A stretch of DNA of 24,749 nt. Source: Spirochaetia bacterium UBA6919. GTDB taxonomy: Bacteria; Spirochaetota; UBA6919. A model generated the notes under the pieces. That model was not told the origin of the DNA and did not search any database. It saw nothing but the letters and a program-made list of their open reading frames with translations. Made by a program: the position numbers and the translations under genes. Numbering within the stretch: the first letter of the stretch is position 1; every line of letters starts with the position of its first letter. The stretch covers positions 394-25,142 of the forward strand of contig DKAT01000080.1 in assembly GCA_002450905.1 (NCBI GenBank). Direction: 5' to 3'. Positions 14,970 through 24,200 of the stretch are shown here, in pieces.

Positions 14970-15413
14970 TTAATAAAATAGTTTATTTAAAGAAAAAGTT
15001 ATACCAATGTGGCTTGTTAATAGAAATGATTCTTCTACCTTGAAACTTTGAAAAATATTTTTCTTTTGGAATATACAGTAGTATAGTTCAAAATTAGGAT
15101 TAATTTGGAATTTTATGCCACCATTAAGGGTACGTGATTGGACATATTTAGTATGTTTCTTTGGATAAAAAAATATGGTTAGGTCATTATATCTTAGAGA
15201 AATGCCACGGGGTATATTGAGAAAAGGTTTTGATTTATTTATAAATAGGGGTAATTTATTATTTTGTTTTAATGCAGGAGACTGGATTTCATCAAAGGGG
15301 TCATTTATGTTAATGATTTTATTATATTTAAACCAAGAAAATAGATCTGGCGAGGATAAAATTATTATTGGAGTTAATAAACATAATATTATTTTAATAT
15401 AGTTGTTTTTCAT
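14970..15413 (-). CDS. Small exported protein of unknown function, possibly outer-membrane
   Basis: A 147-aa protein not recognised. I start it at ATG 15413, because GAGG lies 6 bases upstream and the protein then opens MKNNYIKIILCLLTPIIILS, a signal peptide; the longer in-frame start at 15458 would add 15 polar residues in front. After a Pro/Asn-rich middle, the last 60 residues alternate polar and hydrophobic residues (GGIKFQINPNFELYYCIF, HIGITFSLNKLFY) and end in an aromatic residue, as in outer-membrane beta-strands. Only about four to six strands would fit, so it could be a small barrel, a barrel remnant or a periplasmic beta protein. It precedes sppA by 52 bp on the same strand and diverges from maf. 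Confidence 0.6.
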   Translation of the reverse strand: MKNNYIKIILCLLTPIIILSSPDLFSWFKYNKIININDPFDEIQSPALKQNNKLPLFINKSKPFLNIPRGISLRYNDLTIFFYPKKHTKYVQSRTLNGGIKFQINPNFELYYCIFQKKNIFQSFKVEESFLLTSHIGITFSLNKLFY

Positions 15414-15489
15414 AAAAAACCTCAATTTCTTATCATAAGATAACACCTCATTATACATTTGACAATATTTTTTATAAAATAGTTTTTAC

Positions 15490-15518
15490 TTGACAAGACT
15501 GAGTGATTTTAGTATAAT
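15490..15518 (+). promoter_or_regulatory. Consensus sigma-70 promoter for the maf-rpsB operon
   Basis: TTGACA (15490-15495), a 17-bp spacer, and TATAAT (15513-15518) form a perfect housekeeping promoter; transcription should begin near 15525, about 27 bases before the maf start codon. It is the clearest promoter in the window. The strength fits the translation genes downstream. Confidence 0.88.
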
Positions 15519-15551
15519 AATGGAAAGTTTAACGGGAATTATTTTTTTATA

Positions 15552-16145
15552 TTGTTATCACAAAGAATTATTTTAGCTTCATCTTCACCAAGAAGAATGG
15601 AAATATTATCAGAGATGGGGTTAATATATTTATCAGTTTACCCTGAAATAAATGAAGATCAATTGTTTAAAGAGTTACTCGATCAGGGTGTAAGTGGATA
15701 TAAAATAACTCAGGAAATTTCTTTACGGAAAGCCAAATCTCTTGTTAATAAATATAAAAATGATTATATTCTAGGTGCTGATACTTTGGTTTGTATCCAT
15801 GGTAAAATCCTTGGCAAACCACAAAATCTTTTTGAGGCCAGGAAGTATCTTAAATTGATTTCTGGGGATGTCCATCAGGTATTCACTGGATATTCATGGG
15901 TGCATGGGACGAAGAATATCTTTATCTCAGACTATGATGTCACAGATGTATATATAAAGCACTTGTCTGATTCAGATATTGACCGATACCTAAGGCTTGA
16001 AAATATATTGGATGCAGCAGGAGCTTATAAGATACAAAGTTTCTATCCTGAATATGTTGACAGGATAGAGGGGTCATATCATAATGTTGTAGGATTGCCT
16101 GTCAGCAAAGTATATCAGAGCTTAATCGATATATCTGGATTCTAA
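15552..16145 (+). CDS. maf: Maf family nucleotide pyrophosphatase
   Basis: Maf/YhdE-type house-cleaning enzyme hydrolysing dTTP, UTP or modified nucleotides to monophosphates. The 197-aa protein has the N-terminal ILASSSPRRMEIL (family SxSPRR), the GADTLV and HQVFTGYS motifs, and the C-terminal GAYKIQSFYPEYVDRIEG with YHNVVGLPVSKV. Two subfamilies differ in substrate; I do not assign one. The start is TTG at 15552, the only plausible codon just before the conserved N-terminus; its Shine-Dalgarno is weak. It follows a perfect promoter and precedes rpsB by 38 bp, an arrangement that puts it in the same transcript as the ribosomal genes. Confidence 0.9.
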   Translation: MLSQRIILASSSPRRMEILSEMGLIYLSVYPEINEDQLFKELLDQGVSGYKITQEISLRKAKSLVNKYKNDYILGADTLVCIHGKILGKPQNLFEARKYLKLISGDVHQVFTGYSWVHGTKNIFISDYDVTDVYIKHLSDSDIDRYLRLENILDAAGAYKIQSFYPEYVDRIEGSYHNVVGLPVSKVYQSLIDISGF

Positions 16146-16183
16146 ATTTTGTATAGAGAATATATTAATTAAAGGAGGCATGT

Positions 16184-17008
16184 TTGAGTGTCATTTCAAT
16201 GAAAGAATTATTAGAAGCGGGAGTACATTTTGGTCACCAGGCTAAGCGATGGGATCCAAGAATGGCTCCGTTTATTTATGCGGAGAGGAATGGAATCCAT
16301 ATCATTGATCTCCAAAAAACTGTTGAGAAAGGTGAAGTAGCTTATAATTTTATAAAAGATACTGTCGCTGAAGGTGGAAAAGTTCTTTTCGTAGGTACTA
16401 AAAAACAGGCTCAGGAGTCAGTCCGGGCAGAAGCAGATCGTTGTGGGCAATTTTATGTAACACATCGCTGGCTTGGTGGGATGTTAACTAACTTTTATAC
16501 AATCAAAAAAACCTTATTACGACTAAAAAAATTAGAGAAGATGGAAGTCGACGGAACTTTTGAATCCCTTACTAAAAAAGAAAGATTGAAGTTGTCAAAA
16601 GAGAAATCGCGGCTAGAGAAAGTAATTGGTGGTATAAAGGAAATGTCAAGCCTGCCTGACACTATATTTGTTATAGATCCAAATAAGGAACATATTGCTG
16701 TAACAGAAGCAAGGAAAATGAATATTCCCGTTGTGGCTGTTGTAGACTCAAATTGTAATCCTAATTTGATTGATTACCCTATCCCAGGCAATGATGATGC
16801 TATCCGTGCTATTAGTTTATTTATGAAAGTCCTTGCTGATGCTGTAATAGAAGGTGAAACTCTTAGTGGAAAAGCAATGGCAGAAGCTATTAATGAGGAA
16901 TCCCGCGTTGCTGGTCAGGAAGAATTAGATGGTGTTGAATATAATTCTAAAAAATATGATGATGATACAGCAGAAGAATACGAAAGATTAGAAGAGCAAT
17001 CTGTTTAA
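16184..17008 (+). CDS. rpsB: 30S ribosomal protein S2
   Basis: Small-subunit protein S2, needed for late assembly and binding of S1. The 274-aa sequence begins MSVISMKELLEAGVHFGHQ and continues with the S2 landmarks RWDPRMAPFIYAERNGIHIIDL, FVGTKKQAQESV, HRWLGGMLTN and VVAVVDSNCNPNLIDYPIPGND. A C-terminal acidic tail of about 40 residues extends past the usual core. The start is TTG at 16184, with a strong AAAGGAGG 5 bases upstream; the ATG at 16180 lies in another frame. tsf begins 11 bp after the stop, the classical rpsB-tsf operon. Confidence 0.96.
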   Translation: MSVISMKELLEAGVHFGHQAKRWDPRMAPFIYAERNGIHIIDLQKTVEKGEVAYNFIKDTVAEGGKVLFVGTKKQAQESVRAEADRCGQFYVTHRWLGGMLTNFYTIKKTLLRLKKLEKMEVDGTFESLTKKERLKLSKEKSRLEKVIGGIKEMSSLPDTIFVIDPNKEHIAVTEARKMNIPVVAVVDSNCNPNLIDYPIPGNDDAIRAISLFMKVLADAVIEGETLSGKAMAEAINEESRVAGQEELDGVEYNSKKYDDDTAEEYERLEEQSV

Positions 17009-17019
17009 AGGAGCAATGA

Positions 17020-17868
17020 GTGGATATTTCAGCACAACTAGTTAAAGAATTACGCGAAAAAACAGGTGCAGGATTGATGGAATGCAAGAAGGCATTACTT
17101 GAAACTTCTGGTGATATAGATAAATCGATTAAGTACTTGAAAGAAAAGGGCATGATCAAAGCCGCTGAAAAAAGTGGACGTGCTACAAATGAAGGGATCA
17201 TTATCATCTCAACGGATAGCTCAAATCAACAGGGTGTTATCGTAGAAATTACTTGTGAAACAGATTTTGTAGCCCGTACAGACGATTTTATCAATACTAG
17301 CCAGGAAATATCAGATGATATTCTGAAAAGTTCCGCTTCTAAAATAGAAGATATCCCTGATCAAATTAGTAATAAATTAAAAGCCCTTATAAGCAGACTC
17401 GGCGAAAATATGAGTATTAATCGAATGGAACGTATTTCTGGATCAAACTCCCAGCAACTTACCTCGTATATACATCAGGGTGGAAAAATTGGGGTACTCC
17501 TTCAAACTGATGGAGATCAAAAATTAAATAATAATGATGATTTTATTAATCTCACTAAAGATATTTCAATGCATATTGCTGCTATGAATCCTGTGGGACT
17601 ATCAAAAGAGGATGTTGATCCTAAATTACTTGAGGAACAAAAAGAAATTTTTACTAAACAGTCCAAAGAGTCGGGTAAGCCAGATAATATAATTGAAAAA
17701 ATGGTAATTGGAAAGATTAATCAATTCTTAAAAGAAATAGTATTGCTGGATCAAGCCTTTGTAAAGGATCCCAAATTGTCGATAGCCCAACTTATCCAAT
17801 CTGTAGCTAAAAAATTAAACACTAATATAAATGTAAAGAAATTCATACGATATAAAGTGGGAGATTAA
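17020..17868 (+). CDS. tsf: Elongation factor Ts
   Basis: EF-Ts catalyses GDP release from EF-Tu. The 282-aa protein opens with the UBA-like N-domain (LVKELREKTGAGLMECKKAL), has the core signature VEITCETDFVARTDDF (the TDFV motif contacting EF-Tu), and ends with the second subdomain and dimerisation region. Length is typical (283 in E. coli). The GTG at 17020 is preceded by AAAGGAG at about 6 bases. The pyrH start follows 4 bp after the stop; the three genes are likely translated from one mRNA. Confidence 0.95.
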   Translation: MDISAQLVKELREKTGAGLMECKKALLETSGDIDKSIKYLKEKGMIKAAEKSGRATNEGIIIISTDSSNQQGVIVEITCETDFVARTDDFINTSQEISDDILKSSASKIEDIPDQISNKLKALISRLGENMSINRMERISGSNSQQLTSYIHQGGKIGVLLQTDGDQKLNNNDDFINLTKDISMHIAAMNPVGLSKEDVDPKLLEEQKEIFTKQSKESGKPDNIIEKMVIGKINQFLKEIVLLDQAFVKDPKLSIAQLIQSVAKKLNTNINVKKFIRYKVGD

Positions 17869-17872
17869 TTCT

Positions 17873-18592
17873 TTGTCAACTCCAAAATATAAACGGATTT
17901 TAATTAAAATGAGTGGTGAAGCTCTCTTGGGGGAGAAATCCCATGGTATAGATCCGCAAATCATCACATCCATTGCTACACAAATTGTCGAAATAAAAAA
18001 ACTCGGTGTAGAAGTAGCTATAGTAATTGGTGGTGGTAATATTTTCCGTGGAGTTCAGGCATCTGCAAGTGGCATGGATCGTTCTACTGCAGATTACATG
18101 GGTATGCTGGCAACCATTATCAATTCTTTAGCCCTCCAGGATGGCTTAGAAAAAATGGGACTCCAAACACGAGTTCAATCAGCTATTCAAGTGGATAAAC
18201 TTGCAGAACCATTCATAAGACGCAGAGCTATTCGACATATAGAAAAGGGGAGAGTAGTCATATTTGCGGGTGGAACGGGAAATCCTTATTTTACTACGGA
18301 TACTGCCGGCGTTCTTAGAGCCATGGAAATCAATGTTAATGCACTTTTTAAAGCTACAAAAGTAGATGGGATTTATGATAAAGATCCAATGAAAAATCCT
18401 GATGCAACGAAATACTTCACTATTACTTATGATGATTTTTTAAGACAACACTTAAAAGTCATGGATTCCACTGCTATTACTTTATGTCAAGACAATAATT
18501 TACCTATCTTGGTTTTCAATATTCTAAAAGAAGGAAATATTTTCCGAGCCGTGATGGGAGAAAATGTAGGTACACTGGTAAGTCAAAATTAA
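17873..18592 (+). CDS. pyrH: Uridylate kinase
   Basis: PyrH phosphorylates UMP to UDP, feeding UTP, CTP and UDP-sugar synthesis. The 239-aa protein belongs to the amino-acid-kinase fold and has the bacterial UMP kinase features: KRILIKMSGEALLGE, VIGGGNIFRG (phosphate loop), DYMGMLATIINSLALQD and FAGGTGNPYFTTDTA. Length equals E. coli PyrH (241). The TTG at 17873 starts it, with GGGAG upstream; it lies 4 bp after tsf. The neighbour order rpsB-tsf-pyrH-frr is conserved in very many bacteria. Confidence 0.96.
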   Translation: MSTPKYKRILIKMSGEALLGEKSHGIDPQIITSIATQIVEIKKLGVEVAIVIGGGNIFRGVQASASGMDRSTADYMGMLATIINSLALQDGLEKMGLQTRVQSAIQVDKLAEPFIRRRAIRHIEKGRVVIFAGGTGNPYFTTDTAGVLRAMEINVNALFKATKVDGIYDKDPMKNPDATKYFTITYDDFLRQHLKVMDSTAITLCQDNNLPILVFNILKEGNIFRAVMGENVGTLVSQN

Positions 18593-18620
18593 ATCAAAAT
18601 ATTCAGGGGAAGTATAATTT

Positions 18621-19184
18621 ATGACAGATGTAAATGATATAAAAAATAAAACAAATCAAATGATGGATAAATCAATCCACGCCCTGAATGAGGATCTCAA
18701 ATCTATTCGTACTGGTAGAGCATCCATAACAATTCTGGATCATGTAATGGTCGAATGTTATGGAAATAAAATGCATATTAATCAATTAGCCAATCTTACT
18801 GTCCCTGAACCCCGTTCTATTCTTATCGAACCTTGGGATAAATCGAATCTACATGATATTGAAAAAGCCCTTCTAAAATCTGACCTCCATGTTACTCCCA
18901 CCAATGATGGAAAATTAATTCGATTAAATTTTCCGCCTCTCACAGAAGATAGACGCCGTGAACTTGTTAAACAAGTTAAACAAAGAGGGGAATTAGCAAA
19001 AGTTTCTATACGAAATGTACGTAAGGATGCAAATGACGACATTAAACATTTAGAACAAGATGGACATATCAGCAAAGATGATGTAAAGCATATTCAGGAT
19101 GATGTACAAAAAACTACTGATAAATATATAGAAAAAATAAATCAGGTCATCCAAAAAAAAGAAAATGAAATAATGGAAATATAA
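18621..19184 (+). CDS. frr: Ribosome recycling factor
   Basis: Frr dissociates post-termination ribosomes together with EF-G. The 187-aa protein matches the family length (185) and shows LKSIRTGRASITILDHVMVECYG, LTVPEPRSILIEPWD, and the helical return RLNFPPLTEDRRRELVKQVK with a coiled-coil domain I. The ATG has AGGGGAAG about 8 bases upstream. It ends with the repeated DVKHIQDDVQKTTDKYIE helix and is followed 5 bp later by uppS. Confidence 0.96.
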   Translation: MTDVNDIKNKTNQMMDKSIHALNEDLKSIRTGRASITILDHVMVECYGNKMHINQLANLTVPEPRSILIEPWDKSNLHDIEKALLKSDLHVTPTNDGKLIRLNFPPLTEDRRRELVKQVKQRGELAKVSIRNVRKDANDDIKHLEQDGHISKDDVKHIQDDVQKTTDKYIEKINQVIQKKENEIMEI

Positions 19185-19189
19185 ATTGA

Positions 19190-19924
19190 ATGAGTAATGA
19201 TGAAATTCATCTTGATCCTAAAAAAATTCCTCACCATATCGCAATTATAATGGATGGAAACAGAAGATGGGCACAAAAAAACTCTGTCTCTTTAATTGAA
19301 GGACATCGCCAGGGTTTAGAACGGGTTGTTGATATTCTTGATGCCTGCAATTCAATTGGAGTAAAAATACTTACCCTTTTTGCATTTTCAAAGGAAAATT
19401 GGAAAAGATCCCACCAGGAAATAAATGATCTCATGAAATTGTTTAAATTTTTTTTTAATCGGGAATTTAATAAGATAAAAGAAAATAATATCCGGGTACT
19501 ACACAGCGGTTTAAAAAATAATTTTGGTAAAGATATACAAAATATTATTAATACTTTGGTAGATGAAACGAAAAATAATACTAAATCAGTTTTAAATCTT
19601 GCAATAAATTATAGTGGTAGACAAGAAATAATTGAGGGAATTAAATCAATTGTTATCAAATCAAAAAATTGTTGTTTTGATATCCAATCAATGGATGAAG
19701 AAGATTTTAGAGACTTTTTATTCCATCCAGAAATCCCTGATCCTGATTTATTAATTCGTACAAGTGGTGAACAGAGAATAAGTAATTTTCTATTGTGGCA
19801 GTCTGCATACACTGAATTTTATTTTACAGATGTATTATGGCCTGATTTTAGAAAAGAAAATTTTCTCGGGGCTATTCATGAATTTCAAAAACGTGAAAGA
19901 AGATTCGGGGGCCGTTTTGAATGA
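19190..19924 (+). CDS. uppS: Undecaprenyl diphosphate synthase
   Basis: Cis-prenyltransferase that extends farnesyl diphosphate with isopentenyl diphosphate to make the C55 lipid carrier for cell-wall synthesis. The 244-aa protein has HIAIIMDGNRRWAQ with catalytic Asp22, the hinge FAFSKENWKRS, and the C-terminal RTSGEQRISNFLLWQSAY and FYFTDVLWPDF motifs, all diagnostic. Length fits the family (about 250). It follows frr at 5 bp with only a weak Shine-Dalgarno, so translation may be coupled. The last codons and TGA overlap the start of cdsA. Confidence 0.95.
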   Translation: MSNDEIHLDPKKIPHHIAIIMDGNRRWAQKNSVSLIEGHRQGLERVVDILDACNSIGVKILTLFAFSKENWKRSHQEINDLMKLFKFFFNREFNKIKENNIRVLHSGLKNNFGKDIQNIINTLVDETKNNTKSVLNLAINYSGRQEIIEGIKSIVIKSKNCCFDIQSMDEEDFRDFLFHPEIPDPDLLIRTSGEQRISNFLLWQSAYTEFYFTDVLWPDFRKENFLGAIHEFQKRERRFGGRFE

Positions 19925-20771
19925 AACTCTTAAAAGAATTTTAACTGCAATTGTAATTCTTCCTATTGCTATTTCATGTTTATTTCTACCATATTATCAT
20001 AATTTAGCCTTTTTTATTGTAATTCTTATTGCATCAATCTTTATGTCACTAGAACTTATTTCGATTACTCAGACAAAAGATATCCCTACTTACACAATGA
20101 TTACGATTACTACAGTTATTTGTATTATATTTATAGAATATATTAGCGTATTTTCTTCTAATTTTCCTAATTATCAAATCATTACTCTTATTATGTTGCT
20201 CTCATTATTTTTTATATTTTCTATTGAAACTTTTAAATATAATTTTCAAAAGAGTCTTGAAACTGTATCAACTCATTTATTAATTATAATATATTGTGCT
20301 CTTAGTATAATATTTATTTTTAAGCTAATACGAATTGATCCATTTTATTTTTTGTATATATGGTTAATAACATGGATTACTGATTCTGCAGCCTATTTTA
20401 GTGGAAAATACTTTGGAAAACACAAGTTAAATCTAAAAGTAAGTCCTAATAAAACTCTTGAAGGGTTTATAGGGGGAATAGTATTTGCTATAATTATTGG
20501 AATATTATTCAAATATTTGTATGAATCATATCATCCCCAAAAAACATTTTTATTTTCTTATCCTATATATTTATTCTTAACGTTCTTTTTTGCGGTGGTA
20601 ACAATTTTTGGAGATTTGGCAGAATCTGTGATGAAAAGATCCAGTGGGGTTAAAGATTCCAAAACATATATCCCTGGACATGGGGGAATGCTTGATGTCA
20701 TGGATTCTCTTGTATTCACAACTCCATTATTTTATTTTATAATTTATTTTACATACCGATCCATTTTATGA
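19917..20771 (+). CDS. cdsA: Phosphatidate cytidylyltransferase
   Basis: CdsA activates phosphatidic acid with CTP to CDP-diacylglycerol, the branch-point for membrane phospholipids. The 284-aa polytopic protein (about 7-8 transmembrane segments) ends with the CDP-DAG synthase signature: YFSGKYFGKHKL, SPNKTLEGFIGG, FGDLAESVMKRSSGVKDS and IPGHGGMLDVMDSL. In the last motif the usual LDRxDS arginine is replaced (LDVMDS). I choose TTG at 19917, which overlaps the end of uppS by 8 bp, has GGGGG about 5 bases upstream and gives the usual short N-terminus. Another in-frame start is ATG 19878; the longest frame (19830) would overlap uppS by 95 bp. The stop overlaps the convergent PilZ gene by 6 bp. 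Confidence 0.92.
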   Translation: MNETLKRILTAIVILPIAISCLFLPYYHNLAFFIVILIASIFMSLELISITQTKDIPTYTMITITTVICIIFIEYISVFSSNFPNYQIITLIMLLSLFFIFSIETFKYNFQKSLETVSTHLLIIIYCALSIIFIFKLIRIDPFYFLYIWLITWITDSAAYFSGKYFGKHKLNLKVSPNKTLEGFIGGIVFAIIIGILFKYLYESYHPQKTFLFSYPIYLFLTFFFAVVTIFGDLAESVMKRSSGVKDSKTYIPGHGGMLDVMDSLVFTTPLFYFIIYFTYRSIL

Positions 20772-21170
20772 AGTTGAGTTTTCAATATCTGTTAAATATT
20801 TTTCAATCTCATTAAAAAAAATATCTTTATCTTTTGAAAACGTATTGATTAATAAAGTTATATTATCCAATTGATGCTGTGCCAAATTAATAAAATTGCA
20901 TCCAATCTCTACAAATGAATGATGATCTTTAATATCTTCCCAGACAACTTTAATATCAAAAATCATATGTTCCATCTCAATTTCTCGGGGGGGAATAATT
21001 TTTACTGCAAAATTGAGTTGTTTCAACAAGTTTTGTTGTATACACCAGACTTTCATCCCACTTTCACTTAAATCAATTAAATAACCTAGAAATTGATCAT
21101 TTTCTAAAAGATATATCAGCCAAAATGAGTCGAATCTCTGTTCCTTTCTCTGTTCAATATATGGATTCAT
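20766..21170 (-). CDS. PilZ domain c-di-GMP-binding protein
   Basis: A single-domain PilZ protein of 134 aa, a cytoplasmic receptor of cyclic di-GMP. The N-terminal RxxxR motif is visible in QRKEQRFDSFW, followed by the second signature LIDLSESGMKVW (family D/NxSxxG). The rest is the beta-barrel (FDIKVVWEDI, VEIGCNFI) and a helical tail. I choose ATG 21170 because GAGGA lies 6 bases before it; the TTG start at 21182 would sit upstream of that site. The partner is unknown; related single PilZ proteins influence motility or the envelope. It is divergent from the RND-like gene by 129 bp, and its stop overlaps the 3' end of cdsA. Confidence 0.85.
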   Translation of the reverse strand: MNPYIEQRKEQRFDSFWLIYLLENDQFLGYLIDLSESGMKVWCIQQNLLKQLNFAVKIIPPREIEMEHMIFDIKVVWEDIKDHHSFVEIGCNFINLAQHQLDNITLLINTFSKDKDIFFNEIEKYLTDIENSTS

Positions 21171-21299
21171 GCAATTCCTCAAAAGATTGCTATATATAAG
21201 ATATAAGAAAAATATATCTTACAATATAATCATTTTTTTATTAAATTAATACAATTCATTGAAATTAGCAATTTTTTTTAATAATTCCAAAGGTAAGTA
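21171..21299. other. Divergent intergenic gap between PilZ and RND-like genes
   Basis: About 129 bp of AT-rich sequence from which both PilZ (-) and the RND-like gene (+) must be transcribed. A TATAAT-like hexamer occurs near 21225-21230, but no convincing -35 accompanies it. AAAGG at 21290-21293 serves as Shine-Dalgarno for the ATG at 21300. Confidence 0.4.
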
Positions 21300-24200
21300 A
21301 TGAATAATCAATATAATACTTCAAATAAAGTTATAGTACCCGTTGAACTGGATAGGCTGAATTATATTTTAAAACTGGAATTAATACTTGTTATTTCAGG
21401 ATTTTTTATAGTAGGACTTTTTTATACACTATTTAATGATTCAATAAATAATTTGTTTACTGCCATTCTTCTTGTACTTCTTATAGTTGTACCATTAATA
21501 TATTTTTATTTAAACCAAAGAATTATATATAACTTTAGAAATTTAATAATCCCAGGGCAGTTCTTATTCAAAGTACAAACGTATTTTTCAATTATTTTTT
21601 CAATTATTTTTTTATTTGTGGGATTTTTTTATTATCACAACAACTTTCCTATATTAATAGCATTTCTAATTGCCTTCCTGTTTTTTGTTACACCAATAGT
21701 TCTGAAAATTCTCTACTTCAATAATGTGAAAGGGGTAACTATCCTCTGGAATCAGCCATTCAGAAAGAAGTGGAAGATGAATATCAATATAATCAATTGG
21801 ACAGATCAATATTTTAAAAGTATTATTAATCATTATATATTTTTCTTAGGGTATTTCACACTTGTCACTATATTATTTTTCGGACTGACTAGTGGTTTGA
21901 CAATAAAGACAGATATAGTTAATTTATTACATGGAAATTTATCAAGTGTTCAGAGTCTAAATAAGTTTCAAAAAGACTTTGGAGGATCAGATCATTTGAT
22001 TATCGGTATTGAAACAGATGAAGCTCTTGATGATAAAAAGAAATTTGAAAAAATTAATCAGGTTAAAATATTAAACGAATATAAATTGGATAAGAATGGT
22101 AAAAATATTTTTGTACCAAGAATTAACAAGCATGGGATCATCACAGCTAAAGATGAAGTATTAATCCGTAGAAACTATTACTATAAACATTTTCACGATA
22201 ATAATAAAGATCTGTCTATAAAGAAAAAAATATATTGGAAAGCCGATTTGGACAAGACAAAACGTTTTGTTGAAGAGCTATCGAAGCGATTATCAAATGA
22301 TCCTGTGGTTTCTTACTGTGAGTATAAACTACCCTTGCAATTTCTAAACCAAAATTTATTGTTATATAGTGATATTTCAGACTTAGCTCTAATAGATTCT
22401 CGTTTAAGAATGATAAAACGTGAAGTATTAACCAGGAAAGATGGTGTGATAAATGGTTTACAGAAGATCAAATCTATAAATGATATATTCACCAAATTTA
22501 TCAAGAAAAAAAATATCAAATTACATGGAAATCTGGGTAATATCACCAATGATGGTTTTTATTTAAGTGGAGATAATCGTTTATTAGTTATTTTTATTAA
22601 ACCAAAACAAAATTCATCAAATATAGAATATTGTAAGTTATTCATAAGAAATGTAGATAAAATAGTTAAACAGACAATTAAAGAACTCCAGGTAAATAAT
22701 GAGTTTCATGAATCGATAAAAATTGGATATGGGGGGAATTATAAACGAATTCAAGAGGAATCGGAAAATCTTTTAAAAGATATTGATATTGCGATCTTTC
22801 TGGGGTGGTTCATTATAATTGGACTTCTTGTAGTATATTTTAAGGGGCTCAGTCCGGTTTTCTTAATAGGTATTCCTGTTTTTATAACTCTGGTTTGGAC
22901 TATTGGAATTACTCGAATAACAACTGGTAATTTGAACATAATAACAAGTTTTCTTATGATGATTTTAGGTGGGATAGATATCATTATCGGAATACATATT
23001 TTATCAAGATATTATGAAAGACGAGAAAATGGTAATGGTGTTGCTGATTCACTTTCTATAGCTATAAATAAAACAGGAATGGTTTCTCTATTGGCGTTAA
23101 TCACAAGCATTGTAGTATTATTTATTCTATTTTTTTCTGGTATTAAAGCAATTAATCAACTTGCTTATATAGCTATCCTTGGGATTATTATTATTTTTCT
23201 GGGAATGTTCCATGTGTTGCCTATATTGATATTTATTTATGAAAGGATTATAAATCGTATCACAAAGTATTGGTATATATTTGAAAATAATATATTTAAA
23301 ATTATACTTTATTCTATTATCAGTCTATTATTTATTTTGAATGTCTATTTAATTATAAATTATTCTATAATTCATAAGCCAATTTCAATTATTTTCATTC
23401 CAAATGAATTAATTATTTTCCCATATTTATTTCTTCTCCAATTAATAATCTTTGCTATAAAGTCATTTGATAAAAAATATACATATAATACTTTTTCAAT
23501 TGTAAACTGGTTAATCAATAAATCTAAACTTATTGTAATACTCAGTACTATCGTGATTATATTTTCTCTAATAACATTAAAATGGATATCCTTTGACTAT
23601 GATTTTTTAAATGTCCTGGGTAAGAAATCAAATTCATATCGCTTTGAAGAAAAAATACATGAAAAGTTAGATCTGCCTTCAAATCCTGTTTTTGTTGTAA
23701 TTGATAATATTGATGAGGAGAGGGAAATCTATGAAGCATTGCTCAAAGTTAAAGATTATTCTGGTGATCAATCGTTGATCCTTTATATTGATTCTCTGGG
23801 TGCATATATACCTGAAAATCAGCCTGAGAAGATTGAATTGATCAAAGATATAAAAAATATTGTTGCTGATTTGCTTTTACAATTTAAAAAAGAAAAATTT
23901 GATGTTCGTGAAAATAAGAATAACCACGATATTTCTAAAAATATTGTAAGAGAAATCCATGATCAGACTAATAATTGGAGGACAAAATATTTAAGTTATA
24001 TTCCTGAACAACTTTCTATAGATCAGATTCCGGTTGCACTCAAAAGAAAATTCATGAAATTATCTGATGCCACAGAAAAAAGAACTTTGATAATTATTTA
24101 CCCTAAAAAAAATCTTATATATTCAAGAGCATCTCTCAAACATTTTATAAATGAAATCCGAAATGTTAAAACAAAAGAAAAGTGGCTTTCAATGAAAGAT

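Noticed and set aside
19830..19916. Longer cdsA starting at 19830
   Set aside because: It would overlap uppS by 95 bp and add a non-conserved hydrophilic leader; a TTG with an upstream G-rich site gives the normal N-terminus.
23417..23425. TTTTCCCAT in the RND-like gene as a fourth repeat copy
   Set aside because: A single unit inside coding sequence without 11-bp partners; likely chance in AT-rich DNA.
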